The notes under the pieces were generated by a model. That model saw only the letters and a list, made by a program, of their open reading frames with translations, was not told where the DNA came from and ran no database searches. Positions 20,388 through 28,868 of a stretch of DNA of 64,000 bases are shown here, in pieces. Position 1 is the first letter of the stretch; every line of letters begins with the position of its first letter. The translations under genes and the position numbers were made by a program. The stretch is from Domibacillus indicus (lineage in GTDB: Bacteria > Bacillota > Bacilli > Bacillales > Domibacillaceae), in contig NZ_LAJB01000002.1 in the NCBI RefSeq assembly GCF_000970685.1, positions 713,854-777,853 on the forward strand, read 5' to 3'.

Positions 20388-21174
20388 GAATTTTTTTCGT
20401 ATTCAATTGTTGGACACCAAGCCAGTCAGCCGCAATTCTATTAAAAGAATCAATATTGCCTGTTATGAAAAATCGATGTTCTGCCTGTTCATTCTCTGCA
20501 AGCATGTCATTAAATTCCAAAATGGCGCTGACACCCCGAGCCGTTTCGTCTCCCGAACTAATAACGGACACATCAGGTCCCATAGTATCCGCGATAATTG
20601 GTTCTAAAAGAGGGTAATGTGTACAGCCCAGTATTACTGTATCTAAAGAAGTTTTTTTCAGCGGTTCAAGAGTCCGCTGGACAATTTGCTCCGCCCGCTC
20701 ACTCCGGTATTCCCCGCTTTCAACAAGCGGTACAAAGTCAGGGCAGGCAAGCGAATATACTTCCACGCCTGGATTAATCGCTTCAATCGCTTTTTCATAA
20801 GCCCCGCTTTTCACTGTTCCAGCTGTTCCAAGTACAGCAATGTGACGATTTTTCGTTTGTTTAATCGCAGCCCTGGCTCCTGGCTGAATCACACCAACAA
20901 CCGGAATGTCCAGCTCACGCTTAATCTCATCAAGCACTACGGCTGTCGCAGTATTGCAGGCAATAACAAGCATCTTCATATCATACCGTTCTAAAAACCG
21001 TGTCATCTCCCATGTAAACTTTCGTACTTCTCCCGGCAGACGCGGGCCGTATGGACACCGTGCAGTGTCTCCTACATAATAAATCGTTTCTTTCGGCAGC
21101 TGGCGCATCATTTCTTTCGCCACAGTCAGCCCGCCAACACCTGAATCAATAACTCCAATTGGTCTGTTCAACAC
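20377..21174 (-). CDS. racE: Glutamate racemase
   Basis: Makes D-glutamate for peptidoglycan. The two catalytic cysteines are in ACNTATA (C73) and GCTHYPLL (about 184). The N-terminal [10 protein letters not shown] block includes D10. The 265 residues are normal length. Directly downstream of marR (7 bp), so the two share a transcript, as racE and ysmB do in B. subtilis. Confidence 0.97.
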   Translation of the reverse strand: MLNRPIGVIDSGVGGLTVAKEMMRQLPKETIYYVGDTARCPYGPRLPGEVRKFTWEMTRFLERYDMKMLVIACNTATAVVLDEIKRELDIPVVGVIQPGARAAIKQTKNRHIAVLGTAGTVKSGAYEKAIEAINPGVEVYSLACPDFVPLVESGEYRSERAEQIVQRTLEPLKKTSLDTVILGCTHYPLLEPIIADTMGPDVSVISSGDETARGVSAILEFNDMLAENEQAEHRFFITGNIDSFNRIAADWLGVQQLNTKKIQLA

Positions 21175-21181
21175 TTCCGCC

Positions 21182-21631
21182 TCATTCCGCTTTCATTTCA
21201 ATATGCATTTTACTTAAAAGGTCATTTAAGCGTGCTGTTTCTTCTTCCGAAAAGTTATTCAGCACACCATCCACATATTCGCGGCGCCGCTTAATAACTT
21301 CTTTAATAATCTTTTCGCCTTCTTCAAGCAAGTGAATACGGACAATGCGGCGGTCTTTTGTATCTCGGACCCGTTCAACAAGGCTGGCTTTTTCCATCCG
21401 GTCTATAAGATCCGTCGTCGTGCTGCAGGCCAGATACATTCTGGATGACAGCTCCCCGATTGTTGTGTCCCCTTTTTCATATAATGAATGCAGTGCAATA
21501 AACTGCGGTGGTGTAATCATATAATCATTTAAAATTTCACGGCCTTTTTGCTTAATAATGCCGTCGATATGACGGAGATTCCGTTCAATATCAGCGACAG
21601 CTTCTCCCGAACTTTTTTGTATGAGAGACAT
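21182..21631 (-). CDS. ysmB: MarR-family transcriptional regulator (YsmB)
   Basis: A 149-residue winged-helix regulator. The recognition region is [32 protein letters not shown] (about 62-93), and the wing carries [10 protein letters not shown]. It lies between gerE and racE. An 18-bp palindrome-like sequence upstream (21663-21680) could be its own operator. The ATG at 21631 follows AAAGGG. Ligand and targets unknown. Confidence 0.9.
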   Translation of the reverse strand: MSLIQKSSGEAVADIERNLRHIDGIIKQKGREILNDYMITPPQFIALHSLYEKGDTTIGELSSRMYLACSTTTDLIDRMEKASLVERVRDTKDRRIVRIHLLEEGEKIIKEVIKRRREYVDGVLNNFSEEETARLNDLLSKMHIEMKAE

Positions 21632-21662
21632 ACATCTGCACCCTTTCATTTAAAAAAACAAT

Positions 21663-21680
21663 ATAGATTTCTTCGTCTAT
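21663..21680. promoter_or_regulatory. Candidate MarR operator upstream of ysmB
   Basis: ATAGA at 21663-21667 and TCTAT at 21676-21680 form an 18-bp inverted repeat 32 bp before the ysmB start. Size and place suit a MarR autoregulatory site; the arms are short, so chance is possible. Confidence 0.35.
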
Positions 21681-21712
21681 TTTCCTTGTTTTCTACGTAA
21701 AATGCAAGCAAG

Positions 21713-21742
21713 GGAAAAAACCGTGCCGCTGGGTCGGCACGG
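21713..21742 (-). terminator. Terminator of gerE
   Basis: CCGTGCCG (21721-21728) pairs with CGGCACGG (21735-21742); the minus strand continues with TTTTTTCCC. Confidence 0.92.
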
Positions 21743-21750
21743 ATATAAAG

Positions 21751-21957
21751 CTATAAGGAAAGTTCCCCGATTCGAAGCAATTCAACAATGGCTTGAGCCC
21801 GTCCTTTGACGCCAAGCTTTTGAATGCCATTTGAAATGTGGTTCCTTACCGTTTTTTCACTAATCCCTAATTCTTCTGCAATATCATGAGTCGATTTCCC
21901 GTCAATAAGCCGCTTGAATACATCTTTTTCCCTTTTCGTCAAGATCGAAGCTGCCAC
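21751..21957 (-). CDS. gerE: Spore coat gene regulator GerE (LuxR-type HTH)
   Basis: Late mother-cell DNA-binding protein that tunes sigma-K-dependent coat genes. The 68 residues are one LuxR/GerE helix-turn-helix domain: LTKREKDVF at 6-14, then STHDIAEELGISEKTVRNHI. The end QAIVELLRIGEL matches B. subtilis GerE closely. GTG start at 21957 behind AAAGGGTG. It lacks about six N-terminal residues present in B. subtilis. A sigma-K-like promoter lies upstream. Confidence 0.96.
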   Translation of the reverse strand: MAASILTKREKDVFKRLIDGKSTHDIAEELGISEKTVRNHISNGIQKLGVKGRAQAIVELLRIGELSL

Positions 21958-22010
21958 CTACATTGTCACCCTTTCAAAGAGCAGCCAGTTTCGTTTAGCC
22001 GCCGCTACCC

Positions 22011-22038
22011 TATCATATGCGCGCCGCTCTTAATTGGT
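22011..22038 (-). promoter_or_regulatory. Candidate sigma-K promoter of gerE
   Basis: On the minus strand ACC (22036-22038) is followed after 16 bp by CATATGATA (22011-22019). This fits the sigma-K pattern (-35 AC, -10 CATA-NNN-TA). gerE is sigma-K dependent in B. subtilis. The element touches the ysmA stop. Confidence 0.65.
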
Positions 22039-22039
22039 T

Positions 22040-22483
22040 TTATGTAAGTGTGAGAAGTTGTTTTGTATTTTCATCTAAAGGAACCGGCCGGCCGGATGCC
22101 TTGTCAATCTGTACAATCGTTCCCCGCCCGGTAAAAACCACCTCTTTCTTTCCGTTTTCACCTTTATAATGAATGTCGCATGATGATGTTCCGGAAGAAG
22201 CAGCTCTTACATAAACCTTTAATTGTTCCTCATAAAAAATCTGCTTTATATAGTCACACTGCAAATCCGCTACTACAAAAACTGCCTGATCGCGATCCCA
22301 TTCTTTTTTTATGCCCTTGTTTTTCAAGAATTGAATACGTGCTTCTTCCAGATATTTAAATACTTCTGTGTTGTTTACATGGCCAAGCATGTCAATTTCT
22401 GAAAATCGGACTGTTACCGGCCAATAGTATACAAAAGACTCGGACCAGTTTTTCCAATTATCAATGTAGGCAGGCACTCTCAT
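22040..22483 (-). CDS. ysmA: Acyl-CoA thioesterase, hot-dog fold (YsmA)
   Basis: A 147-residue single hot-dog domain of the 4-hydroxybenzoyl-CoA thioesterase type. RFSEIDMLGHVNN at 26-38 is the signature; D31 stands at the usual catalytic aspartate position. Likely hydrolyses acyl-CoA or acyl-ACP. It lies between sdhB and gerE as in B. subtilis. A palindrome matching the FadR boxes of lcfA and fadR sits in its leader, suggesting fatty-acid control. Confidence 0.85.
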   Translation of the reverse strand: MRVPAYIDNWKNWSESFVYYWPVTVRFSEIDMLGHVNNTEVFKYLEEARIQFLKNKGIKKEWDRDQAVFVVADLQCDYIKQIFYEEQLKVYVRAASSGTSSCDIHYKGENGKKEVVFTGRGTIVQIDKASGRPVPLDENTKQLLTLT

Positions 22484-22499
22484 TTTCCCACTCCTTCAG

Positions 22500-22517
22500 T
22501 GAATAACCATTCATTTT
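22500..22517. promoter_or_regulatory. FadR-type operator upstream of ysmA
   Basis: TGAATAACCATTCATTTT on the plus strand; its minus-strand core ATGAATGGTTATTCAC differs from the lcfA box core (ATGAATAGTTATTCAT) at two of 16 positions. It lies 17 bp before the ysmA start. Confidence 0.65.
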
Positions 22518-22554
22518 TTATATAAAGAGAACCTCCAGCCTGCGCTGGAGGTTC
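22515..22554 (-). terminator. Terminator of sdhCAB
   Basis: A perfect 11-bp stem (22529-22539 with 22544-22554) is followed on the minus strand by TCTTTATATAAAAAA. It lies 10 bp after sdhB. Confidence 0.85.
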
Positions 22555-22563
22555 TTCAAACGA

Positions 22564-23334
22564 TTAATCGACCGCGTGATCACTCCCAAAGAAGCTGCGG
22601 AACGATTGAATCGTCGTTTCGCGGTTTAATGCCGCAATAGACGTAGTTAATGGAATACCTTTCGGGCAGGACTGCACACAGTTTTGCGAATTTCCGCAAT
22701 TGGCAAGGCCGCCGTCTCCCATAATGGTCTCCAGCCGCTCGTCGCGGTTCATTGCACCCGTTGGATGTGCGTTAAATAACCGGACTTGTGACAACGGCTG
22801 CGGGCCAATAAAGTTTGATTTGCTGTTCACATTCGGGCAGGCCTCAAGACATACACCACAGGTCATGCACTTTGACAGTTCATAAGCCCACTGGCGCTTC
22901 CGTTCCGGCATACGCGGACCCGGTCCAAGATCGTACGTTCCATCAATTGGCACCCACGCTTTTACACGCTTTAAAGAATCAAACATCCGGCTGCGGTCTA
23001 CCTGAAGGTCACGAATAACCGGGAACGTGCTCATCGGTGCCAGGCGAATAGGCTGTTCGAGCTTGTCCACAAGGGCTGTACAAGACTGGCGCGGCCGGCC
23101 GTTAATATTCATGGAACACGCACCGCAGACTTCTTCAAGACAGTTCATGTCCCAGGCAATCGGCGTTGTTTTTTCTCCTTTTTTATTAACAGGATTCCGG
23201 CGGATTTCCATTAAAGCGGAAATGACATTCATATTCGGACGGTATTCTATTTCAAACTCTTCATCATACGGAGCAGAATCGACAGTATCTTGACGTGTAA
23301 TAATGAAACTGATGGTTTTTCTTTGCTCGCTCAT
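22564..23334 (-). CDS. sdhB: Succinate dehydrogenase iron-sulfur subunit
   Basis: Carries electrons from the FAD of SdhA to menaquinone through three iron-sulfur clusters. The cysteine sets are visible: CLEEVCGACSMNINGRP (2Fe-2S, about 65-81), CMTCGVCLEACP and CVQSCPKGIP for the 4Fe-4S and 3Fe-4S clusters. 256 residues. Start overlaps the sdhA stop by one base (TAATG). Confidence 0.98.
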   Translation of the reverse strand: MSEQRKTISFIITRQDTVDSAPYDEEFEIEYRPNMNVISALMEIRRNPVNKKGEKTTPIAWDMNCLEEVCGACSMNINGRPRQSCTALVDKLEQPIRLAPMSTFPVIRDLQVDRSRMFDSLKRVKAWVPIDGTYDLGPGPRMPERKRQWAYELSKCMTCGVCLEACPNVNSKSNFIGPQPLSQVRLFNAHPTGAMNRDERLETIMGDGGLANCGNSQNCVQSCPKGIPLTTSIAALNRETTIQSFRSFFGSDHAVD

Positions 23335-25097
23335 TATTTCTCCTCCTTCTTCTTCGAGTAATCCCGTTTACGAGGCGGAATGAGCGATACGTCAATATCT
23401 TCGTAATGGAAAGATGGAGCCGTATTTTCCCCTGTAAACGTGGCCATAGTTGTTTTCATAAACTCTTCGTCATTCCGTTCCGGGAAGTCTGGCTTATAAT
23501 GAGCGCCGCGGCTTTCATTCCGGTTTAACGCACCAATTGTAATTACGCGTGCCAAATGAAGCATGTTTTTCAGCTGGCGGGTAAACGTCGCTCCCTGGTT
23601 GCTCCATTTTGCTGTGTCATTAATATCGATATTTTTATAACGTTCCATGAGCTCAACAATTTTGTCATCCGTTTGTTTTAATTTATCATTGTAACGAACA
23701 ACTGTTACGTTCGCCGTCATCCACTCGCCAAGCTCTTTATGAAGCACATATGCATTCTCTGACCCTTTGTTTAATGACATAATATCATTCCACTTGGCTT
23801 CTTCCTGTTTTACATGATTATCAAAAACAGAGCTGGAAACCGCATCAGCACTTTTTTCAAGGCCGCTAATATAGCGGACTGCATTCGGTCCCGCCACCAT
23901 GCCGCCGTAAATAGCGGAAAGAAGTGAATTCGCTCCAAGACGGTTAGCACCGTGCTGTGAATAATCACATTCACCGGCTGCGAACAAGCCAGGAATATTT
24001 GTCTGCTGCTCGTAATCTACCCAGAGGCCGCCCATTGAATAATGAACCGCCGGGAAAATTTTCATTGGAACTTTGCGTGGATCGTCACCCATAAATTTTT
24101 CATAGATTTCAATGATCCCGCCGAGTTTAACATCGAGCTCGTGTGGATCTTTATGAGAAAGATCCAGGTACACCATGTTTTCACCGTTGATGCCGAGTTT
24201 TTGATTTACACAGACATCAAAAATTTCGCGTGTTGCAATGTCACGCGGCACAAGGTTTCCGTAAGCCGGGTATTTTTCTTCGAGGAAGTACCATGGCTTA
24301 CCGTCTTTATATGTCCAGACGCGTCCACCTTCACCACGCGCTGATTCACTCATAAGGCGCAGCTTGTCATCACCCGGGATGGCAGTCGGGTGAATTTGAA
24401 TAAACTCACCATTTGCATAATGGACTCCCTGCTGATAAACAATCGATGCTGCTGAACCTGTATTGATAACGGAGTTTGTTGATTTTCCAAAAATAATGCC
24501 GGGACCTCCGGTTGCCATAATAACCGCATCACCAGAGAACGATTGAATTTCCATTGTGGCAAGATTCTGTCCGACAACACCGCGGCAAATGCCTTCATCG
24601 TCCAGGACAGCACCAAGGAATTCCCAGCCTTCATATTTAGTTACAAGGCCGGCTACTTCAAAACGGCGCACCTGCTCATCAAGCGCATATAAAAGCTGCT
24701 GACCAGTTGTTGCGCCCGCAAATGCGGTACGATGGTGCTGTGTGCCCCCAAAGCGGCGGAAGTCAAGCAGCCCTTCCGGTGTCCGGTTAAACATAACGCC
24801 CATCCGGTCAAGCAGATGGATAATGCCAGGCGCTGCTTCCGCCATCGCTTTTACCGGCGGCTGATTTGCTAAGAAATCGCCTCCATAAACAGTATCATCA
24901 AAGTGTTCCCAAGGAGAATCTCCTTCGCCTTTTGTATTTACAGCCCCATTAATACCGCCCTGGGCACAAACGGAATGTGAACGCTTTACTGGAACAAGTG
25001 AAAATAGTTCAACAGGCGTTCCTGATTCCGCAACTTTAATCGTAGCCATCAAACCGGCCAGTCCGCCGCCGACCACGATAACTTTACCTTTACTCAT
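23334..25097 (-). CDS. sdhA: Succinate dehydrogenase flavoprotein subunit
   Basis: Oxidises succinate to fumarate in the TCA cycle; membrane-anchored through SdhC. The dinucleotide fold VVGGGLAG is at 8-15. The FAD-linking histidine is H41 in SHSVCAQGGING. Substrate-site blocks SESARGEGGRVW and YSMGGLWVDYEQQT are also seen. The ATG at 25097 gives 587 residues, close to B. subtilis (586). Middle gene of sdhCAB. Confidence 0.98.
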   Translation of the reverse strand: MSKGKVIVVGGGLAGLMATIKVAESGTPVELFSLVPVKRSHSVCAQGGINGAVNTKGEGDSPWEHFDDTVYGGDFLANQPPVKAMAEAAPGIIHLLDRMGVMFNRTPEGLLDFRRFGGTQHHRTAFAGATTGQQLLYALDEQVRRFEVAGLVTKYEGWEFLGAVLDDEGICRGVVGQNLATMEIQSFSGDAVIMATGGPGIIFGKSTNSVINTGSAASIVYQQGVHYANGEFIQIHPTAIPGDDKLRLMSESARGEGGRVWTYKDGKPWYFLEEKYPAYGNLVPRDIATREIFDVCVNQKLGINGENMVYLDLSHKDPHELDVKLGGIIEIYEKFMGDDPRKVPMKIFPAVHYSMGGLWVDYEQQTNIPGLFAAGECDYSQHGANRLGANSLLSAIYGGMVAGPNAVRYISGLEKSADAVSSSVFDNHVKQEEAKWNDIMSLNKGSENAYVLHKELGEWMTANVTVVRYNDKLKQTDDKIVELMERYKNIDINDTAKWSNQGATFTRQLKNMLHLARVITIGALNRNESRGAHYKPDFPERNDEEFMKTTMATFTGENTAPSFHYEDIDVSLIPPRKRDYSKKKEEK

Positions 25098-25164
25098 TGT
25101 GAGGTCCACTCCCTTTTCCAGTTCTGTCTTCTATCTGTCTGACAGAAACCGATTCATTGCCGGC

Positions 25165-25776
25165 TTACACGAAAGCAAAAATCGCGCGAAGTCCGATAAT
25201 TGATAAAGCCAAAAAGACAAATAGTGTTGCGTATGTAACGATCTGCTGTGAACGAGGTGATACGGCGATACCCCAGCTTACACAAAACGACCATAAACCA
25301 TTTGCGAAATGGAAGATCGCTGCAAGTACGCCAACTATGTAAAAGATAAGCATAAATGGATTTGATAAAATGTCTTCCATCATTTGAAAGTTCACTTCTG
25401 CACCTAAAGCAGCCTGAACACGTGTTTCCCAAACATGCCATGCAACAAAGATCAGCGTAATGACGCCGGACCAGCGCTGCAGCGCAAACATCCAGTTACG
25501 GAAATAACTGTAGCGTCCCACATTGTTTTTTGCGGTAAACGCAATGTATAATCCGTAAATAGCATGGAACAAAAGCGGCAGGAAGATAATCAGCGTTTCA
25601 AGCACAAGCACAAATGGCAAGCTTCCCATAAAACCTGCAGCTTTGTTAAACGCTTCTTCCCCTTTCGTCGCAAAATGATTGACGACTAAATGCTGCGTCA
25701 TAAACAGCCCGACTGGAATAACACCGAGCAATGAGTGCAGCCTGCGGTAAAAAAACTCTCGATTGTCAGCCACCAT
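25165..25776 (-). CDS. sdhC: Succinate dehydrogenase cytochrome b558 subunit
   Basis: Membrane anchor with two haems, passing electrons to menaquinone. The 203 residues have five hydrophobic segments. Candidate haem histidines lie in RRLHSLLG, MTQHLVVNH, LLFHAIYG and FVAWHVWETR. An AAGGGGGGAAA ribosome site precedes the ATG at 25776. First gene of the operon behind a near-consensus promoter. Confidence 0.97.
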   Translation of the reverse strand: MVADNREFFYRRLHSLLGVIPVGLFMTQHLVVNHFATKGEEAFNKAAGFMGSLPFVLVLETLIIFLPLLFHAIYGLYIAFTAKNNVGRYSYFRNWMFALQRWSGVITLIFVAWHVWETRVQAALGAEVNFQMMEDILSNPFMLIFYIVGVLAAIFHFANGLWSFCVSWGIAVSPRSQQIVTYATLFVFLALSIIGLRAIFAFV

Positions 25777-25863
25777 TTTCCCCCCTTAATCTTGAAGCAT
25801 CCGACAAATAGTTTGATTATTCGCACACGGCTTCATCTATTAAACTTACGATGTGACAAGTAC

Positions 25864-25892
25864 ATTTTACTCCCATAAAGTATAAGCGTCAA
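25864..25892 (-). promoter_or_regulatory. Sigma-A promoter of sdhCAB
   Basis: TTGACG (25887-25892), 17 bp, TAAAAT (25864-25869) on the minus strand; the untranslated leader would be about 80 bases. Confidence 0.88.
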
Positions 25893-25993
25893 GGAGAGGT
25901 GGGCACATTTTTGTCCGGCTTTTCATGCGGAATGTGCTTTTTTTGAGACGGTTAATTGTATATAATATTGAGAGAGAAAGCGAGGAATTCACT

Positions 25994-26428
25994 TTGACTA
26001 TTGAAAACGGGGAAGAGAGACTGACAGAAGCAAAAGCTGCGTCTGTTCCTGTCTTTGGCTACGAACTGATCCGGGATGTTTTAATCGGCGACCTTTTAGG
26101 AGCGGATGCGGAGGATGTTTTATACTGGGGCGGCAAAGCGATCGCACGCCGCTTTCCATGCACAGATACAGAGGAACTGTCCTCTTTTTTTCAGGAAGCC
26201 GGCTGGGGGATAATCTATTTGATAAAGGAAACAAAAAACGAACGGCTGTACCGGCTTTCCGGCGGCTTAACTGAACGGCGGTTTGAGCTTCAGGCCAGCC
26301 CTTCTTTCACTCTGGAAAGCGGGTTTGTTGCGGAACAAATGTCGGCGCATTTTAACCGAGAAGCCGAGGCAGTTTATCAGTTACATAAAAAAAGCAAGCA
26401 TGTTGATATTACCGTAAAATGGGAATAG
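25994..26428 (+). CDS. yslB: DUF2507 protein YslB
   Basis: A 144-residue cytoplasmic protein of the DUF2507 (YslB) family, recognised by FGYELIRDVLIGDLLG and DVLYWGGKAIARRFPC (residues about 18-60). A V4R-like small-molecule-binding fold is possible but unproven. I chose the TTG at 25994 behind GCGAGG; the longer reading from 25925 adds residues not typical of the family. Lies divergent from sdh as in B. subtilis. Function unknown. Confidence 0.85.
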   Translation: MTIENGEERLTEAKAASVPVFGYELIRDVLIGDLLGADAEDVLYWGGKAIARRFPCTDTEELSSFFQEAGWGIIYLIKETKNERLYRLSGGLTERRFELQASPSFTLESGFVAEQMSAHFNREAEAVYQLHKKSKHVDITVKWE

Positions 26429-26447
26429 ACCGCCTTTTTGGCGGTCT
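26427..26447 (+). terminator. First copy of a duplicated terminator hairpin (after yslB)
   Basis: AGACCGCC-TTTTT-GGCGGTCT; it overlaps the yslB stop codon but is followed by GAGAGCAT, without a T-run. A second identical 21-bp copy lies at 26595-26615. Confidence 0.6.
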
Positions 26448-26594
26448 GAGAGCATAGACAATTTGAAAGCAGGCTGATTGAAAACGTTTGTTCTTCCAGG
26501 AACGCCGCCGGCTGGGAAGCGGAGTGACCTTTTGGAGTCATGAGCATTCTCGGCCGGCAAGTGACGCCGAAAGCAAGCGTTTGTCAACAGCCTG
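26448..26594. repeat. 147-bp repeat-like insert between twin hairpins
   Basis: Non-coding, GC-rich block between two identical 21-bp hairpins. It begins near GCAGGCTGATTGAAA and ends with GCGTTTGTCAACAGCCTGA. Both end motifs recur together in a shorter form at about 55077-55112, so it belongs to a repeat family of this genome. The centre contains AAGCGGAGTGACC and GGCCGGCAAGTGACGCC. Confidence 0.65.
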
Positions 26595-26622
26595 AGACCG
26601 CCTTTTTGGCGGTCTTTATTTT
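26595..26622 (+). terminator. Second copy of the duplicated hairpin (yslB/uvrC junction)
   Basis: Same 21-bp hairpin as at 26427, here followed on the plus strand by TTATTTTTTTTC, so it can end plus-strand transcripts from yslB. On the minus strand it directly follows the uvrC stop codon but has no T-run there. Confidence 0.75.
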
Positions 26623-28394
26623 TTTTCTGTAAGAGCAGCCATTACTGCATCGGCTGTTTTTTCCGGGATACCCGCAGCCATAATTTCTTCTTTTGACGCT
26701 TCTTTTAGCTTTTTTAATGAACCAAATGTTTTAAGCAGCTGCTTTTTTCGCTGCGGTCCAACTCCTTCAATCTCATCCAGAACAGATTGAAATGCCCCTT
26801 TGCTGCGGATTTGCCGGTGGAAAGTAATAGCGAACCGGTGCACTTCATCCTGAATGCGCTGCAGCAAATAAAACGCCTGGCTGTTATGCTGAAGCGGAAT
26901 GATTTGAAGCGGCTCTCCATAAAGCAATTGAGAAGTGCGGTGGCGGTCATCTTTTGCCAGGCCCGCTACCGGAACATCAAGCCCGAGTTCGTTCAGTAAA
27001 ATATCACGGGCTGCTTCAATCTGCCCTTTCCCTCCATCAATAACAATTAAATCAGGCAGTGGAAGCTGATCACGCAAAACACGCGTATAACGGCGGCGTA
27101 TCACTTCACGCATAGAAGCGTAATCATCTGGACCGGTGACGGTTTTAATTTTATATTTCCGGTACTCTTTTTTCTCCGGCTTTCCATCAATAAATACAAT
27201 CATTGCGGAAACCGGTGCAGTTCCTTGTATGTTTGAGTTATCAAATGCCTCGATGCGGAGCGGCACGTGAATATCCATCGCTTCACCAAGCTGCTCAACT
27301 GCTTTGATGGTACGTTCTTCGTCCCGGTCAATAAGAGCAAATTTTTCCCGCAGTGCAGCTTTCGCATTGTTCTTGGCGAGCTCTACCAGTTCCTTTTTTT
27401 TGCCCCGCTGCGGCTGTGTAACAGGCACGCCAATAAGCTGTCCGGCGAGGCTGGAATCAACAGCATCGGGCAGTAGAATTTCTTTGGGCTTAAAATGTTC
27501 CGGCGCTTCGTAAAAACGGCCAAGAAACGTAAGAAACTCTTCTTCCGGTTCACTGTATATAGGAAAAGTAGAAACATCCCTTTCAATCAAGCGGCCCTGA
27601 CGGACAAAAAATACCTGTACACACATCCAGCCTTTATCAACCGTGTAGCCGAACACATCGCGGTCAGTCAGGTCTGCCATGTTAATTTTTTGTTTTTCCA
27701 TCAATGTGTCGATATGTGCAATTTGATCACGGTATTCCTTGGCCCGTTCAAATTCCAGTTTTTCCGCGGCTTCTTCCATTTTAGCCGCCAGTGCTTTTTT
27801 AACTTCCTGGTGGCCGCCGTTTAAAAACCGGGTGATTTCTGCAGCCATCTCTTTGTATGTCTCACTTTGGACATCTTTTACGCAGGGAGCAAGACACTGG
27901 CCCATGTGGTAATAAAGACAGACCCGGTCTGGAAGGGTCGAGCACTTGCGCAGCGGATAAAGACGGTCCAGCAATTTTTTAGTTTCGGAAGCCGCATAAG
28001 CGTTTGGATACGGACCAAAATATTTCCCTTTGTCTTTTTTCACCTTTCTTGTGATAATCAGCCGTGGGTGCCTTTCAGCGGTCAATTTAATAAATGGGTA
28101 GCTCTTGTCATCCTTAAGCATAATATTATATTTCGGATCGTACTTCTTAATTAAATTCAGTTCCAGAATAAGCGCTTCAAGATCCGAAGAAGTAATAATG
28201 TATTCAAAGTCCACAATCTCACTGACAAGCCTTGTTGTTTTCGCATCATGCGAACCAGTAAAATACGAACGGACACGATTTTTCAGCACTTTCGCTTTTC
28301 CCACATAAATAACCGTTCCATGCCGGTCCTTCATTAAATAACAGCCTGATTCATCTGGCAAGAGAGCTAATTTATGCTGAATCAATTCATTCAT
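26616..28394 (-). CDS. uvrC: UvrABC excinuclease subunit C
   Basis: Makes both incisions in nucleotide excision repair. The GIY-YIG nuclease domain is at the N-terminus (GCYLMKD at 17-23, [12 protein letters not shown] at 30-41). A UVR motif follows near 205 ([14 protein letters not shown]). The RNase H-like endonuclease domain includes [13 protein letters not shown] and VIDGGKGQ. Tandem HhH motifs end the protein ([16 protein letters not shown]). 592 residues. Downstream of trxA; lysC, found here in B. subtilis, is absent. Confidence 0.98.
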   Translation of the reverse strand: MNELIQHKLALLPDESGCYLMKDRHGTVIYVGKAKVLKNRVRSYFTGSHDAKTTRLVSEIVDFEYIITSSDLEALILELNLIKKYDPKYNIMLKDDKSYPFIKLTAERHPRLIITRKVKKDKGKYFGPYPNAYAASETKKLLDRLYPLRKCSTLPDRVCLYYHMGQCLAPCVKDVQSETYKEMAAEITRFLNGGHQEVKKALAAKMEEAAEKLEFERAKEYRDQIAHIDTLMEKQKINMADLTDRDVFGYTVDKGWMCVQVFFVRQGRLIERDVSTFPIYSEPEEEFLTFLGRFYEAPEHFKPKEILLPDAVDSSLAGQLIGVPVTQPQRGKKKELVELAKNNAKAALREKFALIDRDEERTIKAVEQLGEAMDIHVPLRIEAFDNSNIQGTAPVSAMIVFIDGKPEKKEYRKYKIKTVTGPDDYASMREVIRRRYTRVLRDQLPLPDLIVIDGGKGQIEAARDILLNELGLDVPVAGLAKDDRHRTSQLLYGEPLQIIPLQHNSQAFYLLQRIQDEVHRFAITFHRQIRSKGAFQSVLDEIEGVGPQRKKQLLKTFGSLKKLKEASKEEIMAAGIPEKTADAVMAALTEKK

Positions 28395-28413
28395 AGGATG
28401 TACACCTCTTTAG

Positions 28414-28446
28414 ACAAAAAAAGCGCCCCGGTACATCGGGGCGCTT
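28414..28446 (-). terminator. Terminator of trxA
   Basis: AAGCGCCCCG (28421-28430) pairs with CGGGGCGCTT (28437-28446); the minus strand continues with TTTTTGTC. Confidence 0.92.
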
Positions 28447-28454
28447 GTCATGTA

Positions 28455-28769
28455 TTACGCGTTGCGGTTGATTAATTCTTCAAGCGCTTCTTTTGGCTGG
28501 AAGCCGATGACTTTATCAACCGGCTGGCCGTCTTTAAACAAAATCAATGTCGGGATGCTCATTACCCCGTATTCACCAGCTGTTTGCTGGTTTTCATCAA
28601 CATCAAGTTTTACGATTTTTACTTTATCGCTCATTTCAGAATCCAATTCTTCAAGTACTGGAGCAATCATTTTGCACGGCCCGCACCACGGTGCCCAGAA
28701 ATCCGCCAGAACAAGTCCGCTTCCAGTTTCAGTTGAGAAGTTTGCATCAGTTGCTTTTACAATTGCCAT
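28455..28769 (-). CDS. trxA: Thioredoxin
   Basis: Small cytoplasmic disulfide reductase. The active site WCGPC is at residues 28-32 (C29, C32). The cis-proline is in SIPTLILF near 72-79. 104 residues, start behind AGGAGG. Own promoter and terminator. Confidence 0.98.
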   Translation of the reverse strand: MAIVKATDANFSTETGSGLVLADFWAPWCGPCKMIAPVLEELDSEMSDKVKIVKLDVDENQQTAGEYGVMSIPTLILFKDGQPVDKVIGFQPKEALEELINRNA

Positions 28770-28805
28770 TTATAATACCTCCTAAAGTTTCTGCATCATA
28801 CGGAA

Positions 28806-28814
28806 AGTATATCA
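28806..28814 (-). promoter_or_regulatory. Extended -10 promoter of trxA
   Basis: The minus strand reads TGATATACT, about 40 bp before the trxA start. A 6-bp inverted repeat GTAAGC/GCTTAC (28827-28847) lies in the -35 region; its role is unknown. Confidence 0.5.
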
Positions 28815-28868
28815 CCGTTGTTTAGCGTAAGCTATTATTTTGCTTACCCTAAAAACGCAGCTTCAAAC

